A DNA stretch of 56,541 nucleotides, from the NCBI GenBank assembly GCA_024232355.1, contig JAAEPW010000061.1, forward strand, positions 1-56,541, written 5' to 3'. The position numbers were made by a program, and so were the translations under genes. Positions 18,201 to 27,262 of the stretch are shown piece after piece. The DNA is from Chloroflexota bacterium (GTDB taxonomy: Bacteria; Chloroflexota; Anaerolineae; B4-G1). The notes beneath the pieces were generated by a model that did no database searches, had not been told where the DNA came from, and saw only the letters and a list, made by a program, of their open reading frames with translations. Positions within the stretch are counted from its first letter, which is position 1. Each line of letters opens with the position of its first letter.

Positions 18201-18923
18201 AAAGCTCAGTTTATAGATACCGCCCTCAACCAATCCCACGCTGCTCTGCCCCATGCCGCCTTCCCATTCCTCTATGCCGCCACCGGTAACAGTGACGTGC
18301 AACTCGCCGCCGGCCGTAACAGTAATGACCGTATTATCTCCACTCCACCACGGGTCTACTGTGCCATCCTCAAAGTCGCCGTTGGTCACCAGGTTGGCGT
18401 ACGGTTCCAGCACGACGTACTCGACCCACATGGTAAAGGCGTCAAGAGCACCCAACGAGATATTGAACAGAGCCGCAGGGTCTGTATAGTCGGATACAAA
18501 GGTGTATGCATAGGTCTGCATTGTCGTGCTTAGGGGGACATCCTGATAAAAGTACCCTGTCCAAGGATCGACTGCCTCCTGCAATGCTACCGGAACGGTA
18601 ATGGCTCGGTCGGCCCGCGCTCGCAAAGCCACAAAGTAGCGAGTGCCCGTCACGATACCAACTGCCTGCTCCACGCCTCCATCCCAAGGATCAACGTGAC
18701 CAGCATCGACAGCTATTTGAAACACACCATCAGTGACAGAATAATCTCCGCCCCAGAGACTCCAAGAAGCTGTACCTTCCTCAAAATCTCCATTCTGGAG
18801 CAAGTTGTTTTGCGCTGCCACGGTCATTGTTCCAACGACCAGCAGCAGGGCAAATATGGCTATGAAAAACGAGACCAAGACCATCAAGACCTTGGACCGC
18901 TTTTTTTGTATATGTTGAGTCAT
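15297..18923 (-). CDS. Secreted modular GH9 cellulase-like glycoside hydrolase
   Basis: This 1208-residue enzyme has a signal peptide (a hydrophobic stretch near residues 14-32). Three CenC-like carbohydrate-binding modules of about 145 residues follow, each starting NGDFE or AGDFE. Next come the cellulase N-terminal Ig-like domain (RVNQVGYLPGAAKRA, about 475-570) and a GH9 catalytic domain. The catalytic Asp pair is in GGWYDAGDYGKY near residue 635, and the proton-donor Glu is in the STNEVTIYWNAS signature near 1043. A C-terminal domain of about 150 residues ends in KVYLPVVIK. It should cleave beta-1,4-glucan or a related polymer outside the cell. AGGAGGT precedes the ATG. Its likely regulator lies immediately upstream on the same strand. 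Confidence 0.88.
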   Translation of the reverse strand: MTQHIQKKRSKVLMVLVSFFIAIFALLLVVGTMTVAAQNNLLQNGDFEEGTASWSLWGGDYSVTDGVFQIAVDAGHVDPWDGGVEQAVGIVTGTRYFVALRARADRAITVPVALQEAVDPWTGYFYQDVPLSTTMQTYAYTFVSDYTDPAALFNISLGALDAFTMWVEYVVLEPYANLVTNGDFEDGTVDPWWSGDNTVITVTAGGELHVTVTGGGIEEWEGGMGQSSVGLVEGGIYKLSFDARANQTVTPSVLMQQPVDPWAEYLRAEIPLTTITQTYEYAFEASTTDSAGQLFFVLGGLGSMDVWLDNVVIEPWNNGLEAGDFEDGIAPWFFWDDVSAVVDNGMAVITSTGTSGAFERAGTVVAEGSRYVFVLQARASEAITVPLSVQLNVDPYTEYLRCEVPLTTEMQTHVCEDVISDYTDESAAFVFMVGDLGPFTMWVDEVRLETRGVPVEPEPPVPPLAVRVNQVGYLPGAAKRASIGGEPGTLLTPLLWEVVDSTDTVVLSGTTELFGFDTASGQDVHIADFSDLTATGVYTLRVGNKNSYPFEIGASIYQTMTYDALSYFYYARSGTPVTMPYAGNAEWTHPAGHLSLGVNDGDYDVPCFDGTEGGVVWSGACTNTLGLTYTLNVTGGWYDAGDYGKYMVPGGFATYLLLNQYERSQHVAYADAAAFDDGTMNIPENDNDVPDLLDEARWEIEFLLKMQVPDGATIEMLNAEGDGTYPDSTLAGMVHHKIHGEDYDTWAVGPDQDATARHLYPPSTAATLHLAAIAGQAARIWETIDPVFSAQCLAAAEKAWQAAVAHPELYFPGALSTGGGDYGDTRVTDEFYWAAAELFITTGEQEYLDYLLASPHFLDMPYQQSGEGFVSMVWPDSGAFGTMSLLVVPNTLTDTLVLEAAGNLLSTADRYLDIQNSEGHLVPYRRVPQYPWGSSYYVLNNTIIIGLAYDLTGDEAYLNGVSESMDYILGRNPLAKSYVSGHGEDPLQNPHHAFWASLSGPPPGVLAGGPYRGGGWDPTAAAELQDCVGQTCYIDHVDSWSTNEVTIYWNASLAWVASFLNENQSFQTPVTFDTTHTEQVDLRHLYPATYTVTYQTVVHAETDVISEVYVTYTLDSELTAVDLTRTNDAGTVHLPPTTYWYIDGLSAGETITLTLVTTGTTQDNILALLTKDELSTQIVAYDGQATRGPWILETDLLKYKVYLPVVIK

Positions 18924-19109
18924 ACTACTAATTTACCTCCTAATTTGGTATTTTATTCTTGTTGATCAAACTTTTGGGGAAAATAGTATTGTATATTTGA
19001 GCTTTGTACACCTCCTTTCGACACGACAACGAATTTGGAAATTGGTAAATTCCTGTCTGGTCAGGACATTCGTTGTTCAGTCCGATGACAGGCACCTGGG
19101 CTTGGTCTC

Positions 19110-19129
19110 TTGCAACATGAATGTTGCAA
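19110..19129. promoter_or_regulatory. Perfect 20-bp dyad upstream of the GH9 gene
   Basis: TTGCAACAT, a two-base spacer and ATGTTGCAA form a perfect dyad about 190 bases upstream of the GH9 start. It lies in the gap behind the sensor-regulator gene. Its position makes it a candidate operator. AraC-type domains usually prefer direct repeats, so the binding protein is open. Confidence 0.45.
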
Positions 19130-19241
19130 ACCACAACAGTACTTTAATTCACCCAGTGCTTTTACAATTATATAGATTTTGTCCAGGCAAATCTTGTACT
19201 TTTGTGACTATTTGTTGTAAATTTGTGTCCACCTGGAAAGC

Positions 19242-19298
19242 AAAAAACCTGCCAGGTTGCGGATGCCTTGCATCCGACCCAAACTTGGCAGGTTTTTT
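19242..19298. terminator. Terminator of the sensor-regulator gene, built from CCTGCCA repeats
   Basis: AAAAAACCTGCCA (19242-19254) and TGGCAGGTTTTTT (19286-19298) are perfect 13-base arms. They enclose a second perfect hairpin, CGGATGC/GCATCCG (19260-19276). T-runs are present in both directions. It starts 16 bases beyond the stop of the - strand regulator gene. A shorter relative with the same CCTG-CAGG core lies at 29661-29677. Confidence 0.8.
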
Positions 19299-19313
19299 GT
19301 TTTGTTGTGTGAT

Positions 19314-22300
19314 TTAGATAGTAAGGGTATCTCTATATGCACTGGGGGGAATGCCGACTTGGCGTCGAAACACCTGGCTGAAATAGGCGCTGTCTGAAAA
19401 TCCAACAGCCATCGCAACCTCGGTCACATTCATCTCGCCTTTAGCCAACAATACTTTGGCCTGGTTCACCCGGTAGCGATTGAGATAGGCCGTGAGCGAT
19501 ACGCCCATCTCTTGCCGAAAACAGCGAGATAAATAGCTGTTGCTCACACTGACGTGGCGGGCGATATCCTGGCGGGAAATCGGTTCCGCGTAATGGATGT
19601 GGATATAGGCCATCGCCTTGCGGACGAGACGCTGGGCTTGGGTCCCGAGTTTTCGATTGCGCGCCAGCGCCTCCTCAATGTGACTGAGGGTTTCCTCTAC
19701 CGTAAATATTCCTTTCCCCAACACGGCCGTCACACCGCGATTCAACCGCGCCATATCTTCTTCGGTCAGCACCTGGCTGGTCAATACGATCACCGGTATG
19801 TTGTGGATAATCTCTTCGTCCCGCATGGCCTCCAGCACACCAAACCCGTCCAGTTCCGGCATCATCAAGTCCAGCAACACCAAGTCGGGACGCTCGCGCC
19901 GCATCACGGTCAACGCCTCTCGTCCGTTTCGGGCCTCGAGTACCCGGCAAGATGGCGATGACGCTTGCACGACCCGCGCGTGCATCTCTAGAATACCCGG
20001 TTCATCATCGACAATCAATATAGATTTGGCCCCATCTTGAACGTTTATCAAACCCAAACGCTCCAACGATTGCAACAGTTCTCCGGTCCCCACAGGCTTG
20101 GTCAAATAATCCAGTTCGAGCATCGAACCATTATCTCGATCCTGCGTTAGTTGGTAAAATAGCGTCGGGATCTCTCTCGTGGACGGGTTTCCTTTGAGCA
20201 CTTTGAGAACCTCCCATCCTCGTTTGGATGCCAACGCCAGATCCAAGACCACAGCCCCCGGAAACTCTCGCAAAAGCTGCGACAGCCAGTCCACAGTCTC
20301 GTCGATCCAGAGGGCGTCCACCTCGAACCCTCGTTCAGTGAGGTGTTCGAGCAGCCTCTTTCCACTTGCAGATTGCTCGGCCAACAGGAGAACCCTTTGT
20401 CCCAAAGGCATTGCCGTCTTGGGCTCAACCGCCACGTCCTTGGCTACCGGGAGGGTGAAATAGAACGTTGAACCGGCTCCTTCCTCTCCAGAGGATCGCA
20501 CGCCAATCTCCCCACCGTGCATCTCGACCAATCGCTTGCAGATCGCCAGTCCCAGCCCCAACCCACCGTACCCGCGCGCCGTCGCCCGTTCTGACTGACG
20601 AAACTCATCAAAGATCACTTGTTGCTCCTCGATGGGTATACCCAGACCCGTGTCACTGATGGCGACGGTCACCGTATCATCATTCGACTCGGCCCAAAGC
20701 GTCACCTGGCCGCGTGCCGTGAACTTGAGCGCGTTATTGACCAAGTTCAGTACCACCTGCCGCAACCGCGTCCGGTCCCCCCACACCTGGGGCAGATCAG
20801 CCGGAATCTCGGCCCGCCAACTGGGTCCCCGGTCGCGTGCCAGTTGATCTCCCACTACTGTGACAACCTGTAGCACCTCGGCCAAATCTAGCGGCTCGCA
20901 CACCAACTTTAACCGCCCCATGTCACTCTGCGCCAGGTCTAGCACGTCGCGAATCAGGCCATCCAAATGCTGCGCGCTGGCGTGGATACGTTCAATGTCC
21001 TGGCGATGATGCTTGTCATTTCTTTCCTCTCGCAGCACCATCTCGCTCAAGCCTACGATCAGGTTCAATGGGGTGCGCAATTCGTGGCTCACGGTGGAGA
21101 GAAAGCGGCTCTTCATTCGATTTGCTTCCTCGGCCAAATGTCGCCCTTCGGTGGCTTCCCGGTACAACCGGGCACTCCGAAGCGCCGTAGACAATTGCTG
21201 AACGACCGCGCCACACAGTTCCAGATTGCCGGCGTCGAACGCCACAAAGCCCGATGATTCTCCCTGTATACTCAACGGCAACAACGCCATATTGAAGGGT
21301 TCCTGGTTGGGACCAAATCCCTCAGGCGGGAATTGTCGGCTAGGGAAACGAACGGGCATATCATCTAAATTTGGGACGGTGCGCAACGTGCTCCAGGCTA
21401 CCAGATCATCTTGCTCGGACTCAAAAGTCGCTACACCAGCATATTGAATCCCCATCGCCGGTAGATGCTCCGCCAATGCCTCGAATGCCCGATCATCATC
21501 CAACGCGGCCAACAGACGAGATGTCAACAATGCCACGCGATCAGTCATCCATCGCTGATCAAATATATATTGCCGATATTGATGCTGCACGACCTCGCTT
21601 ATGGCGATACGCGCCCGGTGCAGCATATCCTCAGCCAATTGCCTCGTCGTAGTTCCTCTCCGAGACTTTGAAAGCACCGGTATCTCGTCTTTTACCACAG
21701 AGATCGCGTCCTGCCACACGTGAGCATCATCGCCCACCATCTTGACCCGTTGTAGAATTTCCTTAAAGGTCAGATCAAAGTCCATCGGATCATCTCGATC
21801 CAAGCTCAAAACGAATGCTTTTACCAAACGTTGACACAAGACATAAACACTGTCCGAACTCAAATATCGCGCGCCGGTGAGCACGACTTCGGCCATCGTG
21901 TTTGCAAGCTGTACCAAAGCAACGTTCAGATCTGCACAAGATAGCTGTCGAGTCGTGTCATCATCGTACAGAGGCGAGATCACTTCTTTGGGTTGGCAGC
22001 CGCACGACTGGCGTACGACCAGCCGCGTTGCGACCTTTATGATTTCGGTGTCTTGTTTTTGCCCCTCGATGTACTGGAGCAAAAGCTCAAGAGACCGATA
22101 CCCTCTTTCAAACGTCAAGCTGTGGACAGTGGTAAGTGGGGGAACCTGGACCACGGCCTCAGAGAGATTGTCAAACCCTACGACGGCAACGTCCTGTGGA
22201 ATTCGGAATCCAGATTCTTTCAGCACCTGCATCGCGCCGATAGCGCATTCATCACTGCTCGCTAGCACCGCCGTGAATGAGGTTCCAGTTTCCAGTATCT

Positions 22301-22922
22301 GCTGCATCGCCTCTTGTCCGCCTGCAACGATGTGAAACCCATAAGAGACAAGGTTGGGATCGGCTTCTAGCCCTTGCTCTTGAATAACTGATTGGTATGT
22401 TCGAAGTCTTTCTTCACTATCCCCACAGGTGTCGTCTGGGCTCCCGGCAATAAAGGCAATACGCCGGTGGCCGTGCTCGATCAAGTGTGACATCGCCTGA
22501 CGAATCCCCCCCTCATTGTCAACAGCGACTGCCGGCCCACCCTGCGCGGTACCTACAAAAACGATCGGATGCCCCGCCGCAGCAAGATCGTGGATGTAAC
22601 GGGTTCTTGTCTCTGATGAAAGAGGATTCACCACAATCAGCCCATCTGTATTCCACGGACCGACCGGGACAAAGTCAACCTCGGGAGCAAGGACGGGCCA
22701 AGCAGGACGAATACTGCCAGTCTGGAGAACATCGGCGGGGCCTATGCCACAAGCCAACAACAAGTTACACTCCTGGCTTCGTGCGGCGGAGCGAATTCCG
22801 TGCAATAGGGGTCTGAGAAAATCCAACAGAATGGCATTCTCATAGACCTCCCAACCCGGCAGTACGCCTATTGTCAGATATTTGGACCTGGCGACTAGCA
22901 TATTTATGCTCACAGAAACCAT
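19314..22922 (-). CDS. Sugar-sensor/histidine kinase/response regulator/AraC fusion protein
   Basis: This 1202-residue soluble protein combines a whole signalling chain. Residues about 14-310 form a LacI-type periplasmic-binding-like sensor domain ([33 protein letters not shown]) without the usual N-terminal DNA-binding helix. A helical and GAF-like region follows, then HisKA with the phospho-acceptor His near 613 ([12 protein letters not shown]) and an ATPase domain with NNALKF, DTGLGIP and [12 protein letters not shown]. After that come a degenerate receiver, a full receiver with the acceptor Asp near 1018 ([13 protein letters not shown]), and a C-terminal AraC helix-turn-helix of about 100 residues. 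There is no membrane segment, so it likely senses a cytoplasmic sugar. The downstream GH9 gene is the obvious target. An internal ATG at 22901 is an alternative start. Confidence 0.85.
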   Translation of the reverse strand: MVSVSINMLVARSKYLTIGVLPGWEVYENAILLDFLRPLLHGIRSAARSQECNLLLACGIGPADVLQTGSIRPAWPVLAPEVDFVPVGPWNTDGLIVVNPLSSETRTRYIHDLAAAGHPIVFVGTAQGGPAVAVDNEGGIRQAMSHLIEHGHRRIAFIAGSPDDTCGDSEERLRTYQSVIQEQGLEADPNLVSYGFHIVAGGQEAMQQILETGTSFTAVLASSDECAIGAMQVLKESGFRIPQDVAVVGFDNLSEAVVQVPPLTTVHSLTFERGYRSLELLLQYIEGQKQDTEIIKVATRLVVRQSCGCQPKEVISPLYDDDTTRQLSCADLNVALVQLANTMAEVVLTGARYLSSDSVYVLCQRLVKAFVLSLDRDDPMDFDLTFKEILQRVKMVGDDAHVWQDAISVVKDEIPVLSKSRRGTTTRQLAEDMLHRARIAISEVVQHQYRQYIFDQRWMTDRVALLTSRLLAALDDDRAFEALAEHLPAMGIQYAGVATFESEQDDLVAWSTLRTVPNLDDMPVRFPSRQFPPEGFGPNQEPFNMALLPLSIQGESSGFVAFDAGNLELCGAVVQQLSTALRSARLYREATEGRHLAEEANRMKSRFLSTVSHELRTPLNLIVGLSEMVLREERNDKHHRQDIERIHASAQHLDGLIRDVLDLAQSDMGRLKLVCEPLDLAEVLQVVTVVGDQLARDRGPSWRAEIPADLPQVWGDRTRLRQVVLNLVNNALKFTARGQVTLWAESNDDTVTVAISDTGLGIPIEEQQVIFDEFRQSERATARGYGGLGLGLAICKRLVEMHGGEIGVRSSGEEGAGSTFYFTLPVAKDVAVEPKTAMPLGQRVLLLAEQSASGKRLLEHLTERGFEVDALWIDETVDWLSQLLREFPGAVVLDLALASKRGWEVLKVLKGNPSTREIPTLFYQLTQDRDNGSMLELDYLTKPVGTGELLQSLERLGLINVQDGAKSILIVDDEPGILEMHARVVQASSPSCRVLEARNGREALTVMRRERPDLVLLDLMMPELDGFGVLEAMRDEEIIHNIPVIVLTSQVLTEEDMARLNRGVTAVLGKGIFTVEETLSHIEEALARNRKLGTQAQRLVRKAMAYIHIHYAEPISRQDIARHVSVSNSYLSRCFRQEMGVSLTAYLNRYRVNQAKVLLAKGEMNVTEVAMAVGFSDSAYFSQVFRRQVGIPPSAYRDTLTI

Positions 22923-22927
22923 CTACT

Positions 22928-22947
22928 GAGATAGCGCTTGCTATCTC
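22928..22947 (-). promoter_or_regulatory. Hairpin overlapping the ribosome site of the sensor-regulator gene
   Basis: GAGATAGC and GCTATCTC form a perfect eight-base stem with a four-base loop directly upstream of the start codon. The only good ribosome-site match, AAGGAG, lies on the far arm about 20 bases from the ATG. Folding would occupy that site or bring it closer to the start, so translational control is possible. Confidence 0.35.
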
Positions 22948-23075
22948 CTTACGTCTGTGTCTTTTGAATCTATTGATGTGATGGTCGGCAATGGGGTAAT
23001 GGCAGATCTCATCCGGTGGAGCATCACAGAACTACTGGATGGAACAGTGTCCCGGGCATTCTGTTCGCAATTCAC

Positions 23076-23110
23076 AACAAGAGTTTTCCACATAATGGAA
23101 AACTCTTGTT
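23076..23110. terminator. 15-bp perfect hairpin downstream of rpoD
   Basis: AACAAGAGTTTTCCA (23076-23090) and its exact inverse (23096-23110) flank a five-base loop about 35 bases beyond the rpoD stop. No T-run follows on the - strand, so it may stabilise the 3' end or act as a weak terminator. The rest of the 222-base gap up to 22923 holds nothing recognisable apart from the leader hairpin at 22928. Confidence 0.6.
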
Positions 23111-23144
23111 ATACATCAGATAGATGCTGCTTGTGATCTAAAAA

Positions 23145-24347
23145 TCAGATTCTTTTCAGAAAATCCTTTAGCTTGCGAGAGTGTGTGGGATGTCGCAGAC
23201 GGCTGAGTGCCTGAGCTTCTATTTGTCGCACTCGCTCACGAGTCACTCCCAGTTTCTTGCCCACCTCTTCAAGCGTGTACGTTTCACCATCCACCAGACC
23301 ATAACGAAGCTGCAATATACGCACCTCACGCGGAGGAAGGTCTTGCAAAATATCTTGCAACAATTCGCGCAACATTGCTGATGTTACTTCTTCATCAGGA
23401 GCCGTAGATTCTTCATCCTCGATGAAATCACCCAGTTCGCTCTCTCCCTCGTCGTCCGTGGGCATTTCCAGAGAAAGCGGCCGCCGAGCCACGCGCAACA
23501 TCTCTTCCGCTTTGCGCGTAGGAATATCCATCGCCGCAGCCAATTCTTTGGTAATCGGTTCGCGCCCCAATTCTTGCGTCAGACGGTGAGATGTACGCAA
23601 CAATTTATTGATTTGGTCGCCCATATGAACCGGTACGCGGATCGTGCGACTCTGATCAGCAATCGCTCTTGTGACCGCTTGCCGAATCCACCACGTTGCA
23701 TAAGTAGAGAACTTGTGCCCCAGATGATAGTTGAACTTGTTTGCCGCTCGCAAAAGCCCGATATTGCCCTCCTGGATCAAGTCGAGGAAAGGCACACCAC
23801 GTCCGATATATTTTTTGGCCACACTAATAACCAACCGAGAATTGGCGCGAATAAGATGCTCACGAGCCGCTAATCCGTCCAACACAGTCAGCCTAGACTT
23901 GATTTGTCCTTCAGGATTGAGATTGTTTTGATCTATTTTTTCTCGAGCAAAATGCCCAGCTTCCATACGCTTGGCCAATATAACTTCTTCTTCTGCCGTG
24001 AGTAATGGCACCCGTCCAATCTCTTTAAGATAAAGACCAATCGTATCATCTATTGTGATAGTGGCAAAGTATGCTTTTTGGTCATCTACCTGATCAAATT
24101 GTTCGGTTCCCTTGAGTTTGGCTTGCTGATTTTCCTTCTCTTCCGGAGACCCGACCTCAATACCAGACTCCATCAAGGTTGCCAAAATATCTTCAAGCTC
24201 TTCCAAGTTATCTTCAGCATGAGGAAAAGCTGTCTGGATATCACTATACGTGATAAAGCCCTGCTCAGCAGCCTTGGCCCGCAGGTATTCTTCACCAGAT
24301 ATCTCTACTTCTACTTCTACTAGTTCATTCTCTTGATACAAATTCAT
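23145..24347 (-). CDS. rpoD: Principal RNA polymerase sigma factor (RpoD/SigA)
   Basis: This 400-residue sigma-70 factor has all conserved regions in order. They are a reduced region 1.1 at the N terminus, region 1.2 ([16 protein letters not shown], about 100-130), regions 2.1-2.4 ([16 protein letters not shown], then [19 protein letters not shown] and [17 protein letters not shown]), region 3, and region 4 with the [19 protein letters not shown] helix-turn-helix. An acidic insert ([15 protein letters not shown]) lies before region 4, as in housekeeping factors. It is the group 1 type by layout, though a group 2 paralog is not excluded. A consensus-like promoter with an overlapping dyad lies at 24450-24486. 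Confidence 0.9.
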   Translation of the reverse strand: MNLYQENELVEVEVEISGEEYLRAKAAEQGFITYSDIQTAFPHAEDNLEELEDILATLMESGIEVGSPEEKENQQAKLKGTEQFDQVDDQKAYFATITIDDTIGLYLKEIGRVPLLTAEEEVILAKRMEAGHFAREKIDQNNLNPEGQIKSRLTVLDGLAAREHLIRANSRLVISVAKKYIGRGVPFLDLIQEGNIGLLRAANKFNYHLGHKFSTYATWWIRQAVTRAIADQSRTIRVPVHMGDQINKLLRTSHRLTQELGREPITKELAAAMDIPTRKAEEMLRVARRPLSLEMPTDDEGESELGDFIEDEESTAPDEEVTSAMLRELLQDILQDLPPREVRILQLRYGLVDGETYTLEEVGKKLGVTRERVRQIEAQALSRLRHPTHSRKLKDFLKRI

Positions 24348-24449
24348 CTCTCACTCGATAACCTGATTCAAGGAGCACAATGCTTGACAAACACGCGCCA
24401 GACATTGTGCTCCAGGGTTTGATTGATTAGTGGTTTATTAAGCACCACC

Positions 24450-24486
24450 AAGTGATACTATACCACATTTGAGTATCACTTGTCAA
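24450..24486 (-). promoter_or_regulatory. rpoD promoter with overlapping operator-like dyad
   Basis: On the - strand TTGACA (24486-24481) and TATAGT (24462-24457) are 18 bases apart, about 110 bases upstream of rpoD. A perfect ten-base inverted repeat, AAGTGATACT (24450-24459) and AGTATCACTT (24472-24481), covers the -10 and reaches the edge of the -35. This arrangement would suit a repressor that blocks polymerase. Confidence 0.65.
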
Positions 24487-24545
24487 CCCCCAAAATGACC
24501 TAAATAAAATGTTATCAACGTCACATAAGAAATTAAACTGAAAGC

Positions 24546-24677
24546 GTTACTACTCAGCTTACCCTTGCGAAGGTTGCGAATTGCACTGTTACCGTAGTTA
24601 TTTCGGGTAAGCAAAAGTGCCTTTGGCTTGAAAAGCACTGCCGAACCTTCGCAAGGGTTCCATACCCGAGTAGTTAC
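24546..24677. repeat. Long inverted repeat with TTGCGAAGGTT arms
   Basis: Two inverted arms (about 24546-24575 and 24644-24677) each contain a TACTC box and CCCTTGCGAAGGTT, separated by about 70 bases. The core also occurs at 9454-9480. No gene lies inside. The remaining sequence from 24680 to 25020, between this repeat and the putative origin, shows no gene or motif I can support. Confidence 0.6.
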
Positions 24678-25020
24678 CTGAAAGCTAAACTAGACAAGAT
24701 AAAAATCCCTGGATGATAATCCAAAAAAGACATAACAAGAGATCAGGAACATGCAAAAGTTCGGAGAGTATCGGGATTCCACCTATTGTGCCAATTCGAT
24801 TGAATTCGTGGCTTATTAGTTCTCCCAAAAAGAGTTTGTACATGTTCTAAAAGATCCAAAGTGATCTCGACAAGAAAAACAGAATCAACAATAGCAGACA
24901 TCTTTACCCTCCCAAAGGGTAGGACACGGGGGTGGATTATTCCGTGTCCCAATGATAGGGTTTGCCTCCTAGAAATGTAGGAAAGTGAAATCCCACTTTG
25001 CCCACACGGTTTTTGTTTCC

Positions 25021-25445
25021 GGATATCTTTGTTTATCTTTATCTCTTTTTAATATAATGTTTTATGTAGTAGTCGTAGTAGTACAGTGGATACAGGGGAT
25101 ACTTTTCAATGGTGAGTGTCCTGCCCCCATATATATGGCTTGCACTCTTGGTTCTTGGTTGATATTGGGTTTTTGCTTGAATTTGTTGTCCACATCAACA
25201 TGTGGATGAAATGGGATAAAAGGATTAGCTTGTTCATGCTTTGATGCCATGGACTATTTACAAGCAAAAAACAGTCAGTAGGGATAGACCAAAACCCGAA
25301 TGTTATCCACAGGTACGGGATGTTATCCACAGAAAATACCGAGTTATCCACAGGTTTGGCGATTGTGTGAGGGTTTGATGTTTTTGAGGCCCAATATATG
25401 GGTTTTGTAGAATTATGCCCCCTATATTAGGGGGTGTGGATATGT
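25021..25445. other. oriC: Putative chromosomal replication origin (oriC)
   Basis: Three perfect DnaA boxes TTATCCACA lie on the + strand at 25303-25311, 25323-25331 and 25344-25352. Near matches are at 25186-25194 (TTGTCCACA), 25201-25209 and 25435-25443 (both reversed). A T-rich stretch (25025-25065) followed by five in-phase TAG/TCG triplets (25067-25081) could be the unwinding region with DnaA-trio-like motifs. The gap is directly downstream of dnaA and about 0.7-1.1 kb upstream of rpoD. The triplets are unusually far (over 200 bases) from the perfect boxes. Confidence 0.75.
25418..25434. repeat. CCCCCTA palindrome at the 3' side of dnaA
   Basis: CCCCCTA, a three-base loop and TAGGGGG form a perfect seven-base dyad 24 bases from the dnaA stop. 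A near-identical sequence, ATGCCCCCTAAATATGGGGG, lies at 27142-27161 on the other side of dnaA. It may be a protein-binding site in the origin or a terminator stem without a T-run. Confidence 0.45.
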
Positions 25446-25457
25446 TTGAGGGACAAA

Positions 25458-26813
25458 TTATTTGTTGTTGTAAAGATGCTGACGCAGTGTAGTGACTTGA
25501 CGACGAATGTCTTTGTTTTCTTCTATCAAATCGGCGATGCGCTCGCATCCATATAGAATAGTCGTATGATCGCGACCTCCCAACAAAGCGCCAATTCGGG
25601 GCAACGATTCCCCGGTTTCCTCCCGGATCAGGTACATTGCGATTTGTCGTGGTTGCGCGATTGCTCTGCTGCGGTTGCGTCCTTGTAGTATAGGAATTCC
25701 AATGTCAAAGTGACCAGACACTGCGTCGAGAATCTGATCCGGTGTCAGTTTGCTGCGCTGGGGCATCAGATTGTTCAAGGCCGCCTCAACAACTTTGGGA
25801 GTTAGGGATTGATGATTGAGCCTAGATATGGCCAGCACCTGGTTAAGCGCGCCTTCGAGTTCACGGATGTTGTTCTGTATTTTGCCAGCAATAAGGTAAA
25901 AGATTTCGTCAGGAATAAACAATCCGTAGGAGGCGGATTTGGAATGCAGAATGGCGATGCGTGTTTCCAGATCTGGCGATTGGATGTCGGCAATCAGCCC
26001 CCACTCAAAGCGAGAGCATAGCCGTTCTTCTAATGTGCTCATTGCTTTTGGCGGACGGTCTGACGAGATGATGATTTGTTTTCCAGTGCCGTGTAGGGTA
26101 TTAAAAGTGTGGAAAAATTCTTCCTGAGTACTTTCTTTGCCGGCAATGAACTGAATATCATCTATAAGAAGAACGTCGACCGTGCGATACTTTTCGCGGA
26201 ACGTATCGGTGGTGTGGGTACGGATGGCTGCGATAAGGTCATTCGTAAACTCTTCGGATGAGATGTAAAGCACCTGGAACCCTTGTGCATGGCAGATGTG
26301 GCCAACAGCGTGTAAAAGGTGTGTTTTTCCCAACCCGACCCCACCATAAATAAAAAGTGGGTTGTAGGCGCTGGCAGGGCTCTCGGTGACGGCCATAGAT
26401 GCTGCATGAGCTAGCCGGTTGGCTGGCCCAACCACAAAATTCTCAAAGGTGTAGCGTGGGTTCAGGTTCACCGAGGTTGAAACTGGGGGGGAGATCGTTG
26501 GTGTGGCTGATGACGACTGAACAAGCGGAGCAAGCAAGGCTACCTCGTCTTGCTGTATCGTATCTTCATCCCACACAACAAATTTAACTTGAACCGTTTG
26601 ACCCATTAATCGAGCAAGGGTCCGCTTGATGGTAGCCAGCAGGCGGCTTTCTAGCCAGTCCTTAGCATAACCGTTTTTGACCCCAATGACAAAAGTGTTA
26701 TCCTCATACTTTAACGATCTAGAGTCACGCAGCCAGGTGTCAAAGGTAGCTTGAGTCATTTGCAATTGTAATTCGCCGAGCGCAGCCGGCCAGATTTTGT
26801 CAGATTTTATCAT
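25458..26813 (-). CDS. dnaA: Chromosomal replication initiator DnaA
   Basis: This 451-residue protein has the full DnaA layout. Domain I begins IWPAALGELQLQMTQATF, with a linker to about residue 110. Domain III is an AAA+ ATPase with Walker A GGVGLGKTHLLHA and Walker B VLLIDDIQF, plus ISSDRPP. Domain IV is the DNA-binding domain with the LLGGRDHTTILYGCERI signature that reads the TTATCCACA boxes. Length is normal. The - strand start lies at 26813 with no strong ribosome site, and it could start slightly downstream. The putative origin lies just beyond its 3' end. Unlike many genomes, dnaN does not follow it; rpoD does, after the origin. Confidence 0.95.
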   Translation of the reverse strand: MIKSDKIWPAALGELQLQMTQATFDTWLRDSRSLKYEDNTFVIGVKNGYAKDWLESRLLATIKRTLARLMGQTVQVKFVVWDEDTIQQDEVALLAPLVQSSSATPTISPPVSTSVNLNPRYTFENFVVGPANRLAHAASMAVTESPASAYNPLFIYGGVGLGKTHLLHAVGHICHAQGFQVLYISSEEFTNDLIAAIRTHTTDTFREKYRTVDVLLIDDIQFIAGKESTQEEFFHTFNTLHGTGKQIIISSDRPPKAMSTLEERLCSRFEWGLIADIQSPDLETRIAILHSKSASYGLFIPDEIFYLIAGKIQNNIRELEGALNQVLAISRLNHQSLTPKVVEAALNNLMPQRSKLTPDQILDAVSGHFDIGIPILQGRNRSRAIAQPRQIAMYLIREETGESLPRIGALLGGRDHTTILYGCERIADLIEENKDIRRQVTTLRQHLYNNK

Positions 26814-27262
26814 AATGTTTACAGCACTGTAGGGTTAAATGACGCCACAAAACGGTGCGGGATTAAATTTAAACAGAAGAATTCCGCCGCTCATGTAGAA
26901 CATATGGTGGCTCTTGAAAATCACGGCTAGGGCAGCCGATTGAGGAAGAGCCCTCCTCTCTTTTGGGTTGATAATTCCCGCCCATTTGAAGCAGTCAAAT
27001 TTTACCAAAAGAGTGCGTGTTTGGCAACCGTTTTAACCCCAGGGAACTTAAAAGAAAGACTATTTTAAGATAAGTTATGGAAAGTTCTCGTTTGCTTAAC
27101 GAGGCGCTATCGGTTCCCCGTAATTTCGGTGCGCGAGGATGATGCCCCCTAAATATGGGGGGGGATATGGTGGGGAATCTCTAGTTAGTGGTCTACTGCG
27201 CTCGAAATCTGGTTTGACCAAAGGTCAGATTTGGCTAACCGTGCCAAATCTGTTTTTCGGAT
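26814..27262. other. Gap between dnaA and the PAP2 gene
   Basis: I see no gene in this 449-base gap. It should hold the dnaA promoter; a weak candidate is TTGACT at 26998-26993 on the - strand. It also contains the second CCCCCTAAATATGGGGG copy (27145-27161). A hairpin CAGATTTGGC/GCCAAATCTG (27226-27252) is followed by TTTTT on the + strand, facing away from the PAP2 gene. No clear DnaA boxes were seen here. Confidence 0.5.

Noticed and set aside
24743..24952. Small frames in the rpoD-dnaA gap
   Set aside because: No ribosome site, odd composition and overlap with the putative origin region.
25053..25058. TATAAT in the origin region as a + strand promoter
   Set aside because: No -35 match at the right distance and no + strand gene follows; it is better seen as part of the AT-rich unwinding zone.
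26160..26410. Frames opposite dnaA and in alternative frames of dnaA
   Set aside because: dnaA is unambiguous and these frames lack ribosome sites.
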